From Diorhabda sublineata (lineage: Eukaryota; Arthropoda; Insecta; Coleoptera; Chrysomelidae), in NCBI RefSeq assembly GCF_026230105.1, contig NC_079474.1, positions 38,640,294-38,704,293 on the forward strand: a stretch of 64,000 nt of DNA. Reading direction: 5' to 3'. A model generated the notes under the pieces. That model was not told the origin of the DNA, did no database searches, and was given only the letters and a program-made list of their open reading frames with translations. This document shows, piece by piece, positions 40,701-55,700 of this stretch (the first letter of the stretch is position 1; each line of letters begins with the position of its first letter). The position numbers and the translations under genes were made by a program.

Positions 40701-43700
40701 TTGATAGTTTTGCTCGAAAAAAATTCAAAAATCACAAATGAAATTGAAAAATCGCAATATAAATAGTACTAAAAATTCTGGAATTATTTAGAAGAATTAG
40801 TGTGAATAAAAAGTATAAGGAGATTCCGTCTCAGGGTTTGAGATTCAAATTCATATGAACTTCCTGTGAATGATCCATCAGATCATTTGTATTTTTGAAC
40901 GCATTACCACAATATTATTGCAGATAACGACTACTCTAAATGGTTTCCTATAAATAACTAATTGGATCGAGTACATCTCTAAGAGCTTCTCTCGAATGTC
41001 GATTCTACCGTGTAGGGCACACAAAAATCTGACACATGTAATCAACTGTATGAAAATTTATTAGTACTCAGAACTAAGATTACCTATGATATAAGAAATT
41101 ATCGCGCTATATAACTAGTGGGAGCATTGGGCAGTATTGGTTTGGCGCGGATGAATTAGCTACATATGTAAATTAATTAATGCTTTAAAGTCTATTTGGA
41201 TTTTAAAATCAGGGTCTGAGTGATCATCATACTTGTGAGTGATCATCATACAGTGAGTGATTATAGTACTAATAGGATCGAGAAAACTTATTAGGGGTTT
41301 CACACAATTATTGCCACTACAACCAAAATAGAAAAAAGTGAGCGAAACAACCACCTGTACCGGGTTAAGTCGAATTTGCAAAAAATATATCTCTGAACTA
41401 GCAGGTGCCGCACCTCTTCAAGCCGTTTGTATATTGATGACAAAAACTTATAAAACTCATAAAATAGAAAGGCGTGAAATTGGTCTTGATCCATATGATC
41501 AAGAATTTCAAGTATAACTGCTATCAATAGAGTTTAGTTAGGGTGATAATTCAAGATCATCCTATTCGATATTAGGTGTTAGCCAATCTTTTACAAATTA
41601 TCACATGAATTCATGATATTGCATATGTTCATATCCCTACAATGAAAACAAATACTAATTGTTCAAACCAAAAATCATGATTTGATTGTTTATAAGGTGT
41701 CCTTCTAGCTAACTCATGTATTTATTTTCCGAAAAATGTGTTTATAATAATAATTTTCTAATAGACTCCATTTTTATTTTTGTTTTTAGAAACTAAAAAA
41801 TGTAGCTTTTGTCTTACACTATCTATAAATTAAACTATTCTAATTATTCCTCGAACAGACATTATGCATAAACAAATATTGATTGAGCTTTTTTATACAA
41901 TAGTGCTCAAATTTGATTCTTCCCTAACAATACTGTTATTTCAACATACCATACAGCTTAAGGGTTGAACTGATTTGAATTGAAAGGAGTAGCGATATTT
42001 TAGGGGTCTTCTCCCAAAATTCATTGCGTTGTAGCTTTGAAAAAGTTGATTATGAAGGGATTAATTATTGGTAGAATTTTCTAAGGTAAACTATATGTTA
42101 CAAACGGATATGCTCTGTGATGTAAAAATCCTTGTAATGTCATGTACAATAACTGGAGAAGAGTCCTTGTAAATATATCATGTAAAGAGACGAGGGTCAA
42201 AGTTTTTCAATTTGCACGAGAAATGACTGACTTGAAACAGACAAATAATATTTAATCCGTGATAAAATATGTATTAGATCAAACTCACCCGTAAAATATC
42301 CATTTGTGAAAAAATATTTTACATCCGTTGAAATTTTGACACAATTTTGACATAAGTTTATTTACCTTTCAGTTAATCGACTACAAAGGGTTCTTCGACT
42401 CAAATGTAGAATTTATCGGAATTGAGAATATAACGATTGTTGGATCTTTGGAAGCTACTTGTAATTTATCGCAGAGATTTACTTCTAATTTACGAATTTT
42501 TACTATCAGGTAAACGTGAAAAATTTCGTTCCCATTTCATAATAGGAATCTATTTATAAAGTTTATTATTCAAAAAAGCACTAACATTTGAAACGATTAC
42601 CAATTCTGTTCTGCAACTGTTGCCACAAGAAGAGTAGGATCTGAAAAAGGTTTATTTTGATACAGCTGGAATATCGTCAAAATTTTCTACACTGAAGTTA
42701 ACACAACATATGATTCAGGAAGGGTGATTCACAAGAACCAATTAAAGCAAATAACGTCATAAAAGTTTCAAATATGAATGGAATAAAGGAAAATATATTG
42801 AACACTTAATGTGAGAAAAAAATTGATTAGTTCTAAAGGGTAATATGTTAGATTGTGTTCAATGTTGTTATAATTTAATTTGAAAGGCCTATTAAGAAAA
42901 TAGAAGTCCTGGATAGGAGTTAAAGAAAGTAGCAGAAAAAATAATCATACTGCATTGTCAAAAAGTGACAGAAATTGATCAGTGGCACAAAACCATCAAC
43001 TTTTGCCAATAAAACTCTCAATATTATCTCTACTTGATCTAAGGTTAGGAGGTTATAACAGTTTCGAATCAATTAGAATAGGGTTTCTGCATAGCTCACA
43101 TGTCAAACTCATACATACATGCCTCATTAGAGCTCATTCCGATACGTTTGATCATATAGACAAGGTCGTAGCCAGAAATAAAATTTCAGGGGAGAACTTG
43201 CTTCGGTGGAACAGGAGAAAACAAAATTGTGTTAGTAAAAGAAATGATATATATTCTAAGAAATATTACAAAGATACCTTATAACACCTTATTGTGAAAT
43301 CAAATTTAATCTTCTAGCTTTCAGAACAGAAACCGATATCAATTCGCGGGAAGTTTATTTCTTCTTTTACAGTATAGAACAAATTTTGTACATTCTTGGA
43401 ACATTCAACAAATTTTGAATCAATATATTGGTAAACATTTCAGTAGTCATCAAGTTGAATCGACATGTTGAAGGGCTGCTACCGAATCTCATAGGGGAGA
43501 TTGAAGTATTTTGCATATTATTGTCAGTGTGAAAAAAACCAACATTCCTAAGCAACATAACAGTCTATTAATGTAATGTTACTGAAGGAATTTGTATACT
43601 TCTCTAATGTCCGAAAGGGGGATCAATTCATTTATTCTACCCTGGATACAGGAGATATATTCTAGCTTGTCAACAATGTCATGTCGAGCATTTTTCCAAT

Positions 43701-46700
43701 TTAACATTTCACAGGATATTATTGTACTACATTAAGTTTCGAGTTAATCGGTGTTTCGTGTTTTAAAGAGTTCTCATAATTTCTGTCTATCTTAATTACA
43801 GAATATATTTTTCTTTAAGCTTGCCAGAACCAGAAGACTTTTCGATTATAATAGTTTCATATCTGACAGCAGTTTTAAAAAACTTCTCCAATTCATTTCC
43901 AAAAGCTAAAATTGTGAAATTATCAACTACTTTGATTTCTGTTTACGATAAAGTAAGTATTTATTTTTTTTAAAAGCACCCACTTAGGCTATTTTCATCT
44001 ATTTTATCAAACATGCATCATATTAATGTGAAATTTATTTCATTGTAATTTTTTGTGCTCATCAATTTATCGCCTAAAAAATCTATAAGTAGTCTATAAT
44101 CTATCTATTATACAAGGTGTACCAGCAGATTTTGACTAATAGAAAACTATTTGAACCACGATATTAGGCTGTAATAAACCGTGGGTAGTGCTACAAACTT
44201 TGAGCATACAGCGGTTTTTATATAATGTTGCTTTCGTTTCACAGGGTAACATTTTTTGAAGAGTTAATGAGACATCCTTTATACTATTTTATCAATATTG
44301 ACTTATTCTACTAATTAAGCTATATATGATGAGAAACAGAAATTACCACTCTCATTACCACTCAGAAAAAGATATCGCCGAATGTGTATAAAATAGACGC
44401 TAATATTGGAGAAATATTATACAAGGTACATTGATACCACGTGACACAAAATGTAACGTCTGCCAAAAAACTTGTTACACTACCAATAGTTTCTAAATGC
44501 CGAATTTCAATATTGTATTTCAAATAGAAAACAACAGAAATATAAATAGTTTCTATCAAAAGAATTCTCTCCTTTTTCATATACTTCCAATTATTATGAC
44601 TTTTTCTACCGATTCAAGATTCGATTTGTGTCATCGCATCTTTTAAAGTTGCCTTCTTTCTTGCTTTTTTATTTTATATTTATTTTGATTTAGATTCAAT
44701 GTTAAAATAATATTTCAGATTAGAAATTCCTTCAACACGTTTAAAAATAAACACTACATTTTCACCCCTCATGATGTTACAAAATGGTGTCAAGGAATTG
44801 TGCGGTATAAAAATACTAGCAATATTAACGTCGAGGAATTTATTCTACAGGTAATTACTACTTTACAGACACATAAATTTATATTTGGAAATTTCATTCA
44901 TTAATAATGAAATTGTACAGTTTCTTATTAATTTTTTTATATCAGAATTGATGTGTCTCTACAATTAAGATCATAGACACATGGTACAGTTAAGATGCAA
45001 TTATTAAGTTCAACTACGACACCTTAACATTAACAAACTGTTTGGATATGGATATCAAGAATTCATATTCCATTATATAGATTATTGTCTTTTACATAAT
45101 GGATTAGGCGTTGGAGCGAATTTCCTAATTGGTGGTTACGGCGTTTATTGAAATATTGAGAACAACTGATTATATGTGGTTAATTGTCAGTGGTATTTTG
45201 CATTGTTACCATTTGGGCGGATCAAAAGCGGTCATTAAATACCCGAGATTCAGTTAAGTATGCCCGTAGTCTGCGTACAACAACTGAGTCTGTACGACTT
45301 TTGAGAAGTAGATTGATGGACCGTTAAATTTCATGTAACTTTGTATTGCAACTTTTCCATCGTCCATCGTCGTATGTTAGTTATGAAATTATTGTAAATT
45401 TTTATTGAGTCACTGTGAAGATTAGTCGTCGAAGCTTCTTTTACAGCTTGATCTGCAAGCTGCTCTGCTCCCAGTGAGAGACGGTATCCACAGCTTTCAA
45501 GATGGTTAATAAAGTCTGGGTATATTTGTCTAATGGAGTTTATTGATGGGAGAGAGTCTGTGCATATAACTGATTGTTTGTCGTCAAGGGATAGAAAATT
45601 CAAAGCATGGAGGATTGCATATAATTCTCCTGTGTAAACTCTAGCGAAAGATGGTACACGATGTCGTTTGATTATTTGATGTGATTTGGCTACGCCACAA
45701 CCTACGCCGACCTCAGATTTAGATGCATCACTATACAGAATTTTATTATAATGAATGGAATTGAAAATATTTAGATATTGTTGTTTCAGTATATCGCTGT
45801 GTGTTTCATTCTTAGGGAATATATTTATTAATTAAAACACAGTTTTGTCAATAATAACAAAACAACTAGAAGAAGATTCGGTAATAAATTTAGTGAATGA
45901 AAAAACTTCAAACTTCAAAAGTTTACGAAATTTATTCCAAAAGTATCGATACCAACTTCATATTTGAGCGTAAAAACTCATGATCGCCACTAGGAAATCT
46001 TCAAGAACTCGTTACACTTAGTTGGCATGATATGGGTTTGTTTGTTTCTTTCATCGAATTTGTATCAAATTTTTCTTCAATTTGAAAAAAATTAACCTTA
46101 TTGTCACTAGTTAAGAATCATGGGTTTAACAAAGAAACAGTTTTCATAGAGGAATAGCCAGGACGAAAAATACGTTGTTTGTTGTATTATGGATATATTG
46201 TGCAGTAGAAATATGTTCCGACCACTCAAAATTATCACGTTTAAGTCTAGATATAAATTGCGATACGTAGATAGAAGAAAATATCCACGGTTTTGAATAA
46301 GCGCAGATTGACGCTTCAAAAATACAATACATTTATTTAGCTCATTGCCTCATTTGCATCTATCTCATATTAAAAATGCCGTTCAAAGGACAATGAAACT
46401 AATGTAATGAATGTAATGCCGGAAACATACTTCCAAGACTGCTCCAAGAAGCTGAAGCACTGTTAAGTATGTGTTATAAAATCAAATAGTTACTATTTTG
46501 AAGGATATTAGTTGTCCAAAAATAATACCAATGAGGTGATATGAAAGTATATTTCTGGATATAAATCGTTATTTTTTACCAGTTCTAATAATAGTCATAC
46601 TGATAGATGTTTCCAATCTTGAATATGTATATTTATCTATTTTTTAGATTTTTAAATATGAAGCTAGAGATATATTCTACAACAAACTTGTTAATGTAGA

Positions 46701-49700
46701 TGACAGGAAAATATTTAGTCAAATTTTGAAGGAGACATTTGCGTCTCACTGGGGTTCTATATCTATGGCAACAGAAGTGATTACTGACTTTTATGTACCG
46801 TTGGAAAAACATTCGAATACTTGTAAGTATTCGGACTTGATGAAATTGAATAAAGGTGATTGGAGTCAAATGTTAGAATCAGGAATAATACATTATGGTA
46901 CGTGAAAATATTTTATAATTTCCCTATTTCTTTTTTCTCTGAATGGAGTTGAAATAATAATTGTAGATAGCTCACTGAAGCAGCCAATTGAATTTTGGAA
47001 CAATTTTTTTGATTTGTTTATTTAGCCTCAAACAATCTCGTACAACTTCAGAGCTAAATTACTTTGAACTTATGATGATAATTTATGAGAGTATTTTAGT
47101 TTTTTGTTGATCAATTGAAGCTAATACCATTCCATCGTCAATGAAGTATCATCCGAAAACTTCATGTTGATACTTTATTTACATTTAATTGTAGTCATTT
47201 TTGGAATTGTGATATTATATTAAATATCAATTCAGTCACAATACTATCCAGCTATATAAGATAAATCACAAATCAAAAATCTTCCAGGTGACGTTGACAT
47301 GGGGTGTGGTATGAATGTAGCAAATGGAAATAAACTAAAGTATGTTGAGATGATAATTTTAACTGAAGCAGTTTATTATTGAAAATTCTTGTTTTGTACG
47401 AAATTGTGTAGTAAATATAATTTAACAAATTTCGACTGACAATTTTTCATATACACAGATTATTCTGCTCACCTCTACTTTCAATAGGATTATGCCGATA
47501 TATGAGAGAAATAATTATCGATTATGCCAATTATAAATAAACCTATAATAAATTTCATATTGATTATCAAGAATTGATGTAAATAATTAGTGAAATATTG
47601 GTAGCCGTTTTTATGAAAACATACCAAATATTTACTCGCAGTGTTTTCAAAAAATTTTCTCTGAAATGGCATCCAAACGCATTTTTATATTATCACCGAG
47701 TTCATAACCACGAAAGATTCAATTGTTTGTAAGGTTGAAGCTATTCTTAAACAATTTATTGCGACTTTTTCAGAAATTGTCGCAATATACTTTGTAGGAC
47801 CCACCGCTAAACTTAAGTAAAGTTAATTGAGTTGAGAAATTACGTGACACCCTTCACAAATTAATCACTATTCTAACGAATCTGTGTACGTGTAAAATTC
47901 TGTATATCTAAAATATTCACATTTTCGTTTACAGAAAGGGAAGGACAGATTATGGATTTGGTTATTAATGATGAATTACTGCATTTGACGTCTAGTATAT
48001 TGAAAACCCTGAGTTACCCAAATGGTAATATTCTTTTGATAGGAAAATCCGGAGTTGGACGAAAAAGTGCTGTTAAAATATCCGCTGCTTTGCAGACAGC
48101 TAAATTGATAGTTCCAGCGTCAGAACACCAACCGTTTTTGAACAACGACCTAAAACTTGTAAGCAATATTACGATATAAATCTTTGCCAGCTAGATTATG
48201 AGCGTTTTCTCATTGGAAATGTGGCAAAATTGAAAACCAAAGTGTACTAACTTTAATATATTCAGAGATTTTGAATACCTATCTATTCATTATCTGGGCA
48301 ATAATTAGTTAAGAATCGGTGGTTTCTAATTATGTTATTTCTTATAAGAACATTAAATTCATGGATCTCAAAATTCAATATTCAAAATGTCGCTTTATAG
48401 AGATATTGATTATGTTTGTTATAAAAATCGTTGTTAATTTTTATTGGTTAGAAAATGAATAACATTAGATTTTATAGATAAGATCGTTATGAGTGAAATT
48501 GAATTTCATAGGTTAGGTAAGGTTAATTGATTGCCGATGGCATTGAATTTTAGAGAATTTGTTTTTTCAAAATCTAAGAGATATACATGGATTACACTTT
48601 TGGGCAATATATATTGTTCTTAAAAAAAGACGTATTTTGTAGTTTCATATACTTTGTTAGGCAATTTATTGATTGTTGTTTTATCTTTTATTTTAGTGAA
48701 AATAGATCGAATATTGTATGTTTGACTGTATTCTATCTTAATACTGTGTTGTTCCAACACCCCAGAAAGCTAAGTATCACCTATATACACTTTCAACCTA
48801 TATAAAATCAGTTACTCCTAAAATGAGTCTCTTTAATTTTGATTCAAAATTCAAACCTTTTCATAATTTTAATAGTCGATGCAATTTGATTTTGATTAAG
48901 CGTCTGTATATTCTATATGAACAAACACTGGAATGGGTCTGAAAGATACTACCTTATCATTGTCAACAATCCATCATATAAATACCGAAACCGTATACAA
49001 AAATTCCCGTTTTTCGTTACATTTTCATTATTCTTTTTCGTTAATGTACTCATTTACTATTATGTAAATACTTATGAAAATAAAGATTGAGAAAAAAAGA
49101 AAATATTTTTGACCAGATCAAAATATCTCGCAATATCTGATATTTATATTGTCACCATGACTCATATACCATACAAGCTAGAGATATTCTGATTCCGTAC
49201 AAAACTAAATATACCGTTCAATATTTTTAATTAGAACAGTTATCAATACAGAGCAATTTCAGGCTATGCAATATGCTGGAATTGATGGGGAAGAAATTTA
49301 TTTTCTATTAGAAGATTACATATTCAATGAAGAAAGTAATATGAACGTACTCAATTTTTTAATTTCATCTGGAGAGGTTAGCAATGTCCTCCAATAACTT
49401 CCATATTTATTGAAAATTCAAAATATTTTTGCAGATTCCAGGATTGTACTCCACTGCTGAGCTTGACTCACTTGTTAAAGGATTGAAGGAGCAAGCTGAC
49501 AGAGATAACTTTGATGGAAACTTAACTCAATATTACTCCGAAAGTAAGCTTAAACAAATGATGGAATATAATTTTTTTATTATATATTAGACACTCGACG
49601 ATGAGTCTTTTGATTTGCATCAAGTTACATGAATTAGTTCAAGAAAGGTCAAATTAATTCGCATTAAAATAATAAGAATGGTCCAAATTTATGACAATGT

Positions 49701-52700
49701 TAATAATCAATACAGTTTTTATGAGAAATGATGATAATTAGATTCGGTTTCCTGTGAAAAAGTGGAAACAGATTAGTAATTAGTCAAGTTACGTTAATAT
49801 TGTAGCCATATTTAATGAGAACTCCCTGAGATAAATCTACAGGTGTTTTCTAAATTCATGCGACAAGATTCAGGATGTGATTGCTCATAAAAAATTAAGA
49901 TGGGTCATTTCTATGACAAAATTTCTTTAGCCGAGCCTTTTCCGACAAAAGATAGTGACTAAAATAAGGTTTTTATTTTTTTTCTAAGACTTCAGTAATG
50001 CTAGAAACTCTTTAAATGTCGCGCAATTGAAAATGACTATTCATAAGTATTTTTTCAATATTTATATTGAGTTATATTATACGGGGACGAAATTAACAAC
50101 TTACTTTCATATCAGAACTTCTTTTCAAGATGAAGTGTTATGTAATCAAACAATATGAGATTATAAAATGAAAATATGGAACAAAAATGTTCATTTTCTT
50201 CTAAATCTTGAAAAAGTTTTCACATGAAATAAAGTTGGCTGATAATTCTATCCTTTTATAAGGTAACAAGAATATTTAGAAAATATGCTTGTTTAGTCCT
50301 TTGCGGGTGCATGCACGATAATTATATAATTTCAAGCTTCTAGCTTCACTGAAATTTTAGAAAAAAAACTAGAACTCAATTTTAGTCTCCACGTTGTAAG
50401 GGTGATATCTAGGAAAAGGACAGGTTGAGGAGATTTTTTTATAGGGAAGACTGACTCATCTCCTGAATTTTGTCGCATGAATTTAGAAACACTCTGTATG
50501 TTTTCACTGAATAACTACAAAATACTTTCAAAGGATGATTTTTGACCACAACATAGAAAACTGGATGGTTGAGTAATGGATTATAAAACTGTCCCCGATA
50601 TAAAGGTACTTAAATAGTATACAAAAATCTCCACGAGGAGAATAATGCTAGGCACAACAAATCCATATATTGAAAACTTATCAATCTGCAATTTCTATTG
50701 AATCGAATCATTATTGTATAATATTAAAATATAAAAATATTTATGACTAGATATATAGTGAATTCCACACTACATCGATGACAACCCAGAGATATCGTTC
50801 TATTTTCGAATAGGCTCTCTCATTTTACAGGAATAAAGAAGAATCTGCATACAATCATATGTCTGGATGCAAGTAATGAAAATTTGTGGGATATCATCCA
50901 AAACTGCCCTTCACTCACTCAAAACTGTAACATAATTTGGGAATCAGGTTGGAGTCCCAACACAATTAAGAGCATTCCACAAACATTATTGCAGAGGTAC
51001 ATTAAATTAATACACTAAATTGGACATTCATTTTTTAATAATTCTTGATTGATAGGAGAAAAATAATTGAAGAAGATAGTGTACAGCATGCATCAAGCGA
51101 TAATTTCTTAGCAGTGTATAATGCTGCACACTCTGCTGTGTGCACTCCATCCAGATATATTTCCCTGATCAATCTTTATGCGAAGATATATGCTGAAAAA
51201 AATGAAGGTATAAAATCAAAACAACAAAAATTGAAGGTAAGATTGTACTACCTATACTGAAGCTTGACAAAAATTTTTGTGTTTATATCGATTACTAATT
51301 AGGGTTAAGATAAGATTTTTTATATCTACACTGGGTACCGTTAATTTGTTATCTAAAAAGAATGTATTTTCAATTAATGAGAACGTTTTATTAGAGGGTT
51401 ATATAATGATCTCTTGGGGCTAGAAACAACCGCTGCATCGCAGAATAAATAACTTCAGAATAACAATAGATACAAATAAAATAATACCTAGTTGGAAGTC
51501 GGTTGATACATAATAATCACAAGTCTAAATAATGGAGGTTGGAGGATAGAAATGGATATTAGGCCGAATTTGAATGTGAGTCTAAAGACAAGAAGCAAAT
51601 AACATTGACCGAAAAAATAGACAAGGAACAGCTGATATATAGTTTCATAATCAAAATGATTATGTGATTCCATTAATAGACGTATTCGTCAAAAACTTTA
51701 ATATTGGGAAATGTACTCATTCAATAATTTACACTCTGGTATGTTCATTTTCAATGATAAATCATATAATGTAATTGGGACAGAAGATTGAATTCTGCTG
51801 AATAAAAAGACCTTGTCGTGGACAAAAAATTGCTGTACCTAAGGGACAGTAATTTTAGCGACAAAGAATCATATGGTGCCCCAAATGAACAGAATGGAAC
51901 ACGTGAATTTTTAAAATCCATTTTTTGCCAGTTATACTATGACGAAATTCCAAATGTGAAACAAAGGTTCATTGTAAAGTTATAAAGGTCGGCAGAATCA
52001 TTTGTCTTATATAACAAAATTTAGTGCGTTATTAATACGCATTTAATGCTAGTTAAGGGCTGACAACAGATATTTGGTGCTGTGGTAGCTGGACCAAAAA
52101 TACTAACTTTCAATTAAGCTAGCTACCGCTCGTGACCCCGCTATGATATAATTGAGGCGGTGTTTCAGTATAGTTACTGCTGAAAGACGACTTTGGAATC
52201 GGTATTTGTGAATTTGAAAAAGGACACTAATTATTTCTCAATTAATGCTGCCGGAAAAACCAGAAAACTGACGGTTTGTTAGATATTATATTATTTTTCA
52301 TTTTTAAATTAGGTATGAGTGCCGATCGTATTTATGAAATATTGATTGATCCTCGCATAACTGTATTCTGCAATTGATATTGAAAGAATTATAATTGATT
52401 TGAAAAAATTGAATACAAATTTTATAACGAAAATCTTTAACTACACTGACAGCACTCATTAAGCACTACATAATTACGTCCTGCAATTCCACTACACGTG
52501 GAGACGGAAGTAAGAAACCAAGCTACAAGAGCCTCAAGAGCAGCAACATACCTAAATGACACAATCTGGTGAAATAAATTCATTCGAACTGAAGCAAAAG
52601 CCCGCATTTACAAGACCGCAATCAGACCTATATTATTCTATGCAGCAGAGACCCGACCTGAGACCTCTAAAACGAAACGGATATTGGAGAATGAAAATAG

Positions 52701-55700
52701 TTCGAAGAATAGCGGGAAGAACACTACTGGATAGAGAAAGGAGTGAAAACATAAGACGAACATGCGGGATAGATAATATCAATGACTGGGTACTGGATAG
52801 AAAGATAAAATGGAATGAGCACATTGACCGCATGACGGAAGAACGAATTGTGAAAATATCAAGGGACAAATCACTAGCAGGACAAAGAAGCATTGGAAGA
52901 CCTAGGAAAAGATGGAGAGACAACCTCCCAGGTCACTGAGCAGAGGTAATGACGTGAAGGAAAACAGGCAATGATGCCTATACACAGCAGGAAGAAGAAG
53001 AAGAAGAAGAAGAAGAATTCCACTAGTATCCATTTCCGATTCCCATTCCAACACTTAAGACTGCTGACCGTTAAACTAGCAGTAGTTGATTTGGAAAAAT
53101 TAAGAAAAAAATTATTTCAAATATCCTTCACTACATCGATCGGCAATACTAATTGAGCACTAAGTAGTGCTCCAATAATATTTCTCGAGCTTCTATGTCA
53201 GCATTAATTGAGCATTAATTAGTGACTTTTTTGTCAATTTCACTAATACCGATTTTGGGGTTACCAATAAACTATACTTAAAAACCGTTGCAAATGTATC
53301 ATAGCGCGGTTAGGGGCGGTACACTGCTATCCTAATTACAAGTTAACATTTTTGGTCCACCTATCACAGCACCAAATATCTGTTTTCAGCTCTAAATAAG
53401 ACCTGAATGAGCACTAAATTTTGATCTATAAAACGAATGATTCTGCCGACTTAACCTTTCTAGCATTACAGACGTAAACAAAGGCTTCATCGAATGAGTG
53501 AAGCAGTAATTGGAACCGATAAACATTAAGGAAACTACTTTCCTGACATGGATAACTTTCTATTGTATTCTCATGATCAATTTCATCTAAATGTAGGAAG
53601 CAGCTATTTGTATTTGTATTTAGAATCAATGTCTGCATGGATGTCAATTAGTCTTTAGGGAATGTCATAAATTTCTGTAATATATTAAAAAAATTGTTCA
53701 AGATATTATATCCAACATGCTAATTAATTAATAAGGTTCACAAATAATTTTCTGGAATTAATGTTAACAATGAATTGTAGGCCGGTGTATCAAGATTAAC
53801 GCAAGCAGAGCTTTTAGTGAAAGAGCTGAAAGAAGATGCAATCGAGAAACAAGAAAAACTAGGAGAAAAACAGTCTAAAGCTAACGCAGCTTTGGATATG
53901 ATAAGTAATACAATGAAAAATGCGAATACTCACAAAGAGGAAATGGAAAGTTTGAAACTAAAAACAGAGGAAGAAAATGTACAACTAGAACGGAGGTAAC
54001 TGAACTACACACATTTCCATAAAGTAATAAACAAGATTTTGCGATCAAATTTTCTGTCAGTGACTAAGACTAGAATAAATATTTCATAAGTACTGTGGTG
54101 TAGTGTAATTGAAATAGCTTTCGGGAGAAGTCTATAATTTATCCTTTCCAAATGAATTTCTCGAAAATTCATCTCTTCAATACAAACGAATTTCCAATTG
54201 TTTATTGTAGAAAAAAGGATATTGAGATGGAACTGGCAGAGGTAGAGCCACTAATAGAAGAAGCCAGATCCGCTGTTGGTAACATCAAATCGGAATCATT
54301 ATCGGAAATCCGATCATTAAGGGCACCTCCAGAAATAATTAGAGACATTCTTGAAGGTGTCCTCAGATTAATGGGGACTCAAGACACTTCATGGAATAGT
54401 ATGAAGTCATTTTTATCAAAACGTGGTATAAAGGAAGAAATCAGGTTAGTGATTATTATCAAGAGATTGGAAATATTGCTTGTTTCTACCATAATATTTG
54501 CTCTTCAACATGGAGCGGTAACAAAAAAATCATCTTAAAAAATTGCTGTTCAATTGCTTCAAAATAATTCGATAGCTATCAATCTATAGCTCATAACAGA
54601 TTTTGCTTTGCATTTGTTAAAGTGAACTGTATGAAAATATATTTCTAGAGCTTTTGACGCGAAAAGAATTACAAAAGAAAATAGACAAGCTGTTGAGAAA
54701 CTTTTGGCTACCAAAGGTGAATCGTTTGATCCAAAATCCGCAAAGAGGGCTTCACAAGCAGCAGCTCCTTTAGCCGCTTGGGTAGCGGCAAATGTTAAAT
54801 ATTCCTACGTTCTCGATAAAATAAAGCCATTAGAAAAGGAACAATTCAAGTTAAAGGAGTAAGTATTTTGGAGTTTGCTGGAAATTAAAGGGTAAAACAC
54901 AATGATGACACGGTTTTATCAATTTCTGGAACTCGCTTGGTTTCAAATATATTTTTATATTATGTTATTAATCGGAATTATCATTTTTTTTCGAGGAACT
55001 TATTGAATGCTCAGAATCAATTGGGTGAGCTGAGCGCTGGGTTATCAGATGTTGATGCTACAGTAGCAAAATTGAAAGAGCAGCTTTCTGTATATACGAA
55101 GGAAGCTGCTGAGATTGAAATAGACTTGAATAGAGCGCAAAGTACCTTAGCCGCTGCGGAAGGTTTAGTTGGGAAGCTGGGAAATGAGTATTATAGATGG
55201 AAAAAACAGGTGAATATCTCAATAAAAAAAACTTGATAGCTGAATTATTTAATAGTGAATTTTTTTAATTCAGCTTCAAGAACTCTCTCAAGAAATTGAA
55301 ATTTTACCAAAACATTGTTTATTAATGGCTGCTTTTATGACATATATGTCTAGCGAATCTGAACAAAAGAGGAGGTATGATATGATAAAATGTTATTACA
55401 GTACTTTCAATTTAATGCTCGCTTCTAGTGAATTTTTGACATACTGCGCTAAGGAAATTTGTACCGATATGATAGATCTGGAATCATTTTTTTCCACTGA
55501 AACCGAACGGATGCAATGGCATAGTGAAGGTTTATCATCTGATAAATTGTCTGTAGAAAACGCTGTAATGATTTTGAAGGTAGGTTTTACATTGCTGCTC
55601 CAGCAATACAATGTAATTCTGAATGTATGATGTTTTTATCTTAAAACCAATCTTAAGTCACTAGTAAGAGAGTTAAGTAGATGATTATAAAAATGAAATC

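Noticed and set aside
41216..41268. Short tandem GAGTGATCATCATAC repeat as a CRISPR-like or satellite array
   Set aside because: Only about three imperfect units; ordinary microduplication in a eukaryotic intron.
42982..43284. 100-aa plus-strand open frame in intron 39
   Set aside because: No conserved motif; likely chance.
44114..44430. ACAAGGTGTACCAGCAG near 44115 as a MITE end
   Set aside because: No inverted partner could be found by eye, so the element cannot be bounded.
46107..46332. Minus-strand frames containing WSEHISTAQYIHNTT, vaguely like a retroelement integrase end
   Set aside because: Too short and no second motif nearby; not enough to call an element.
55375..55401. A 27-nt GT-AG segment within AAA5 as the intron
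   Set aside because: Too short to splice; the 54-nt choice ending at 55428 gives the family spacing exactly.
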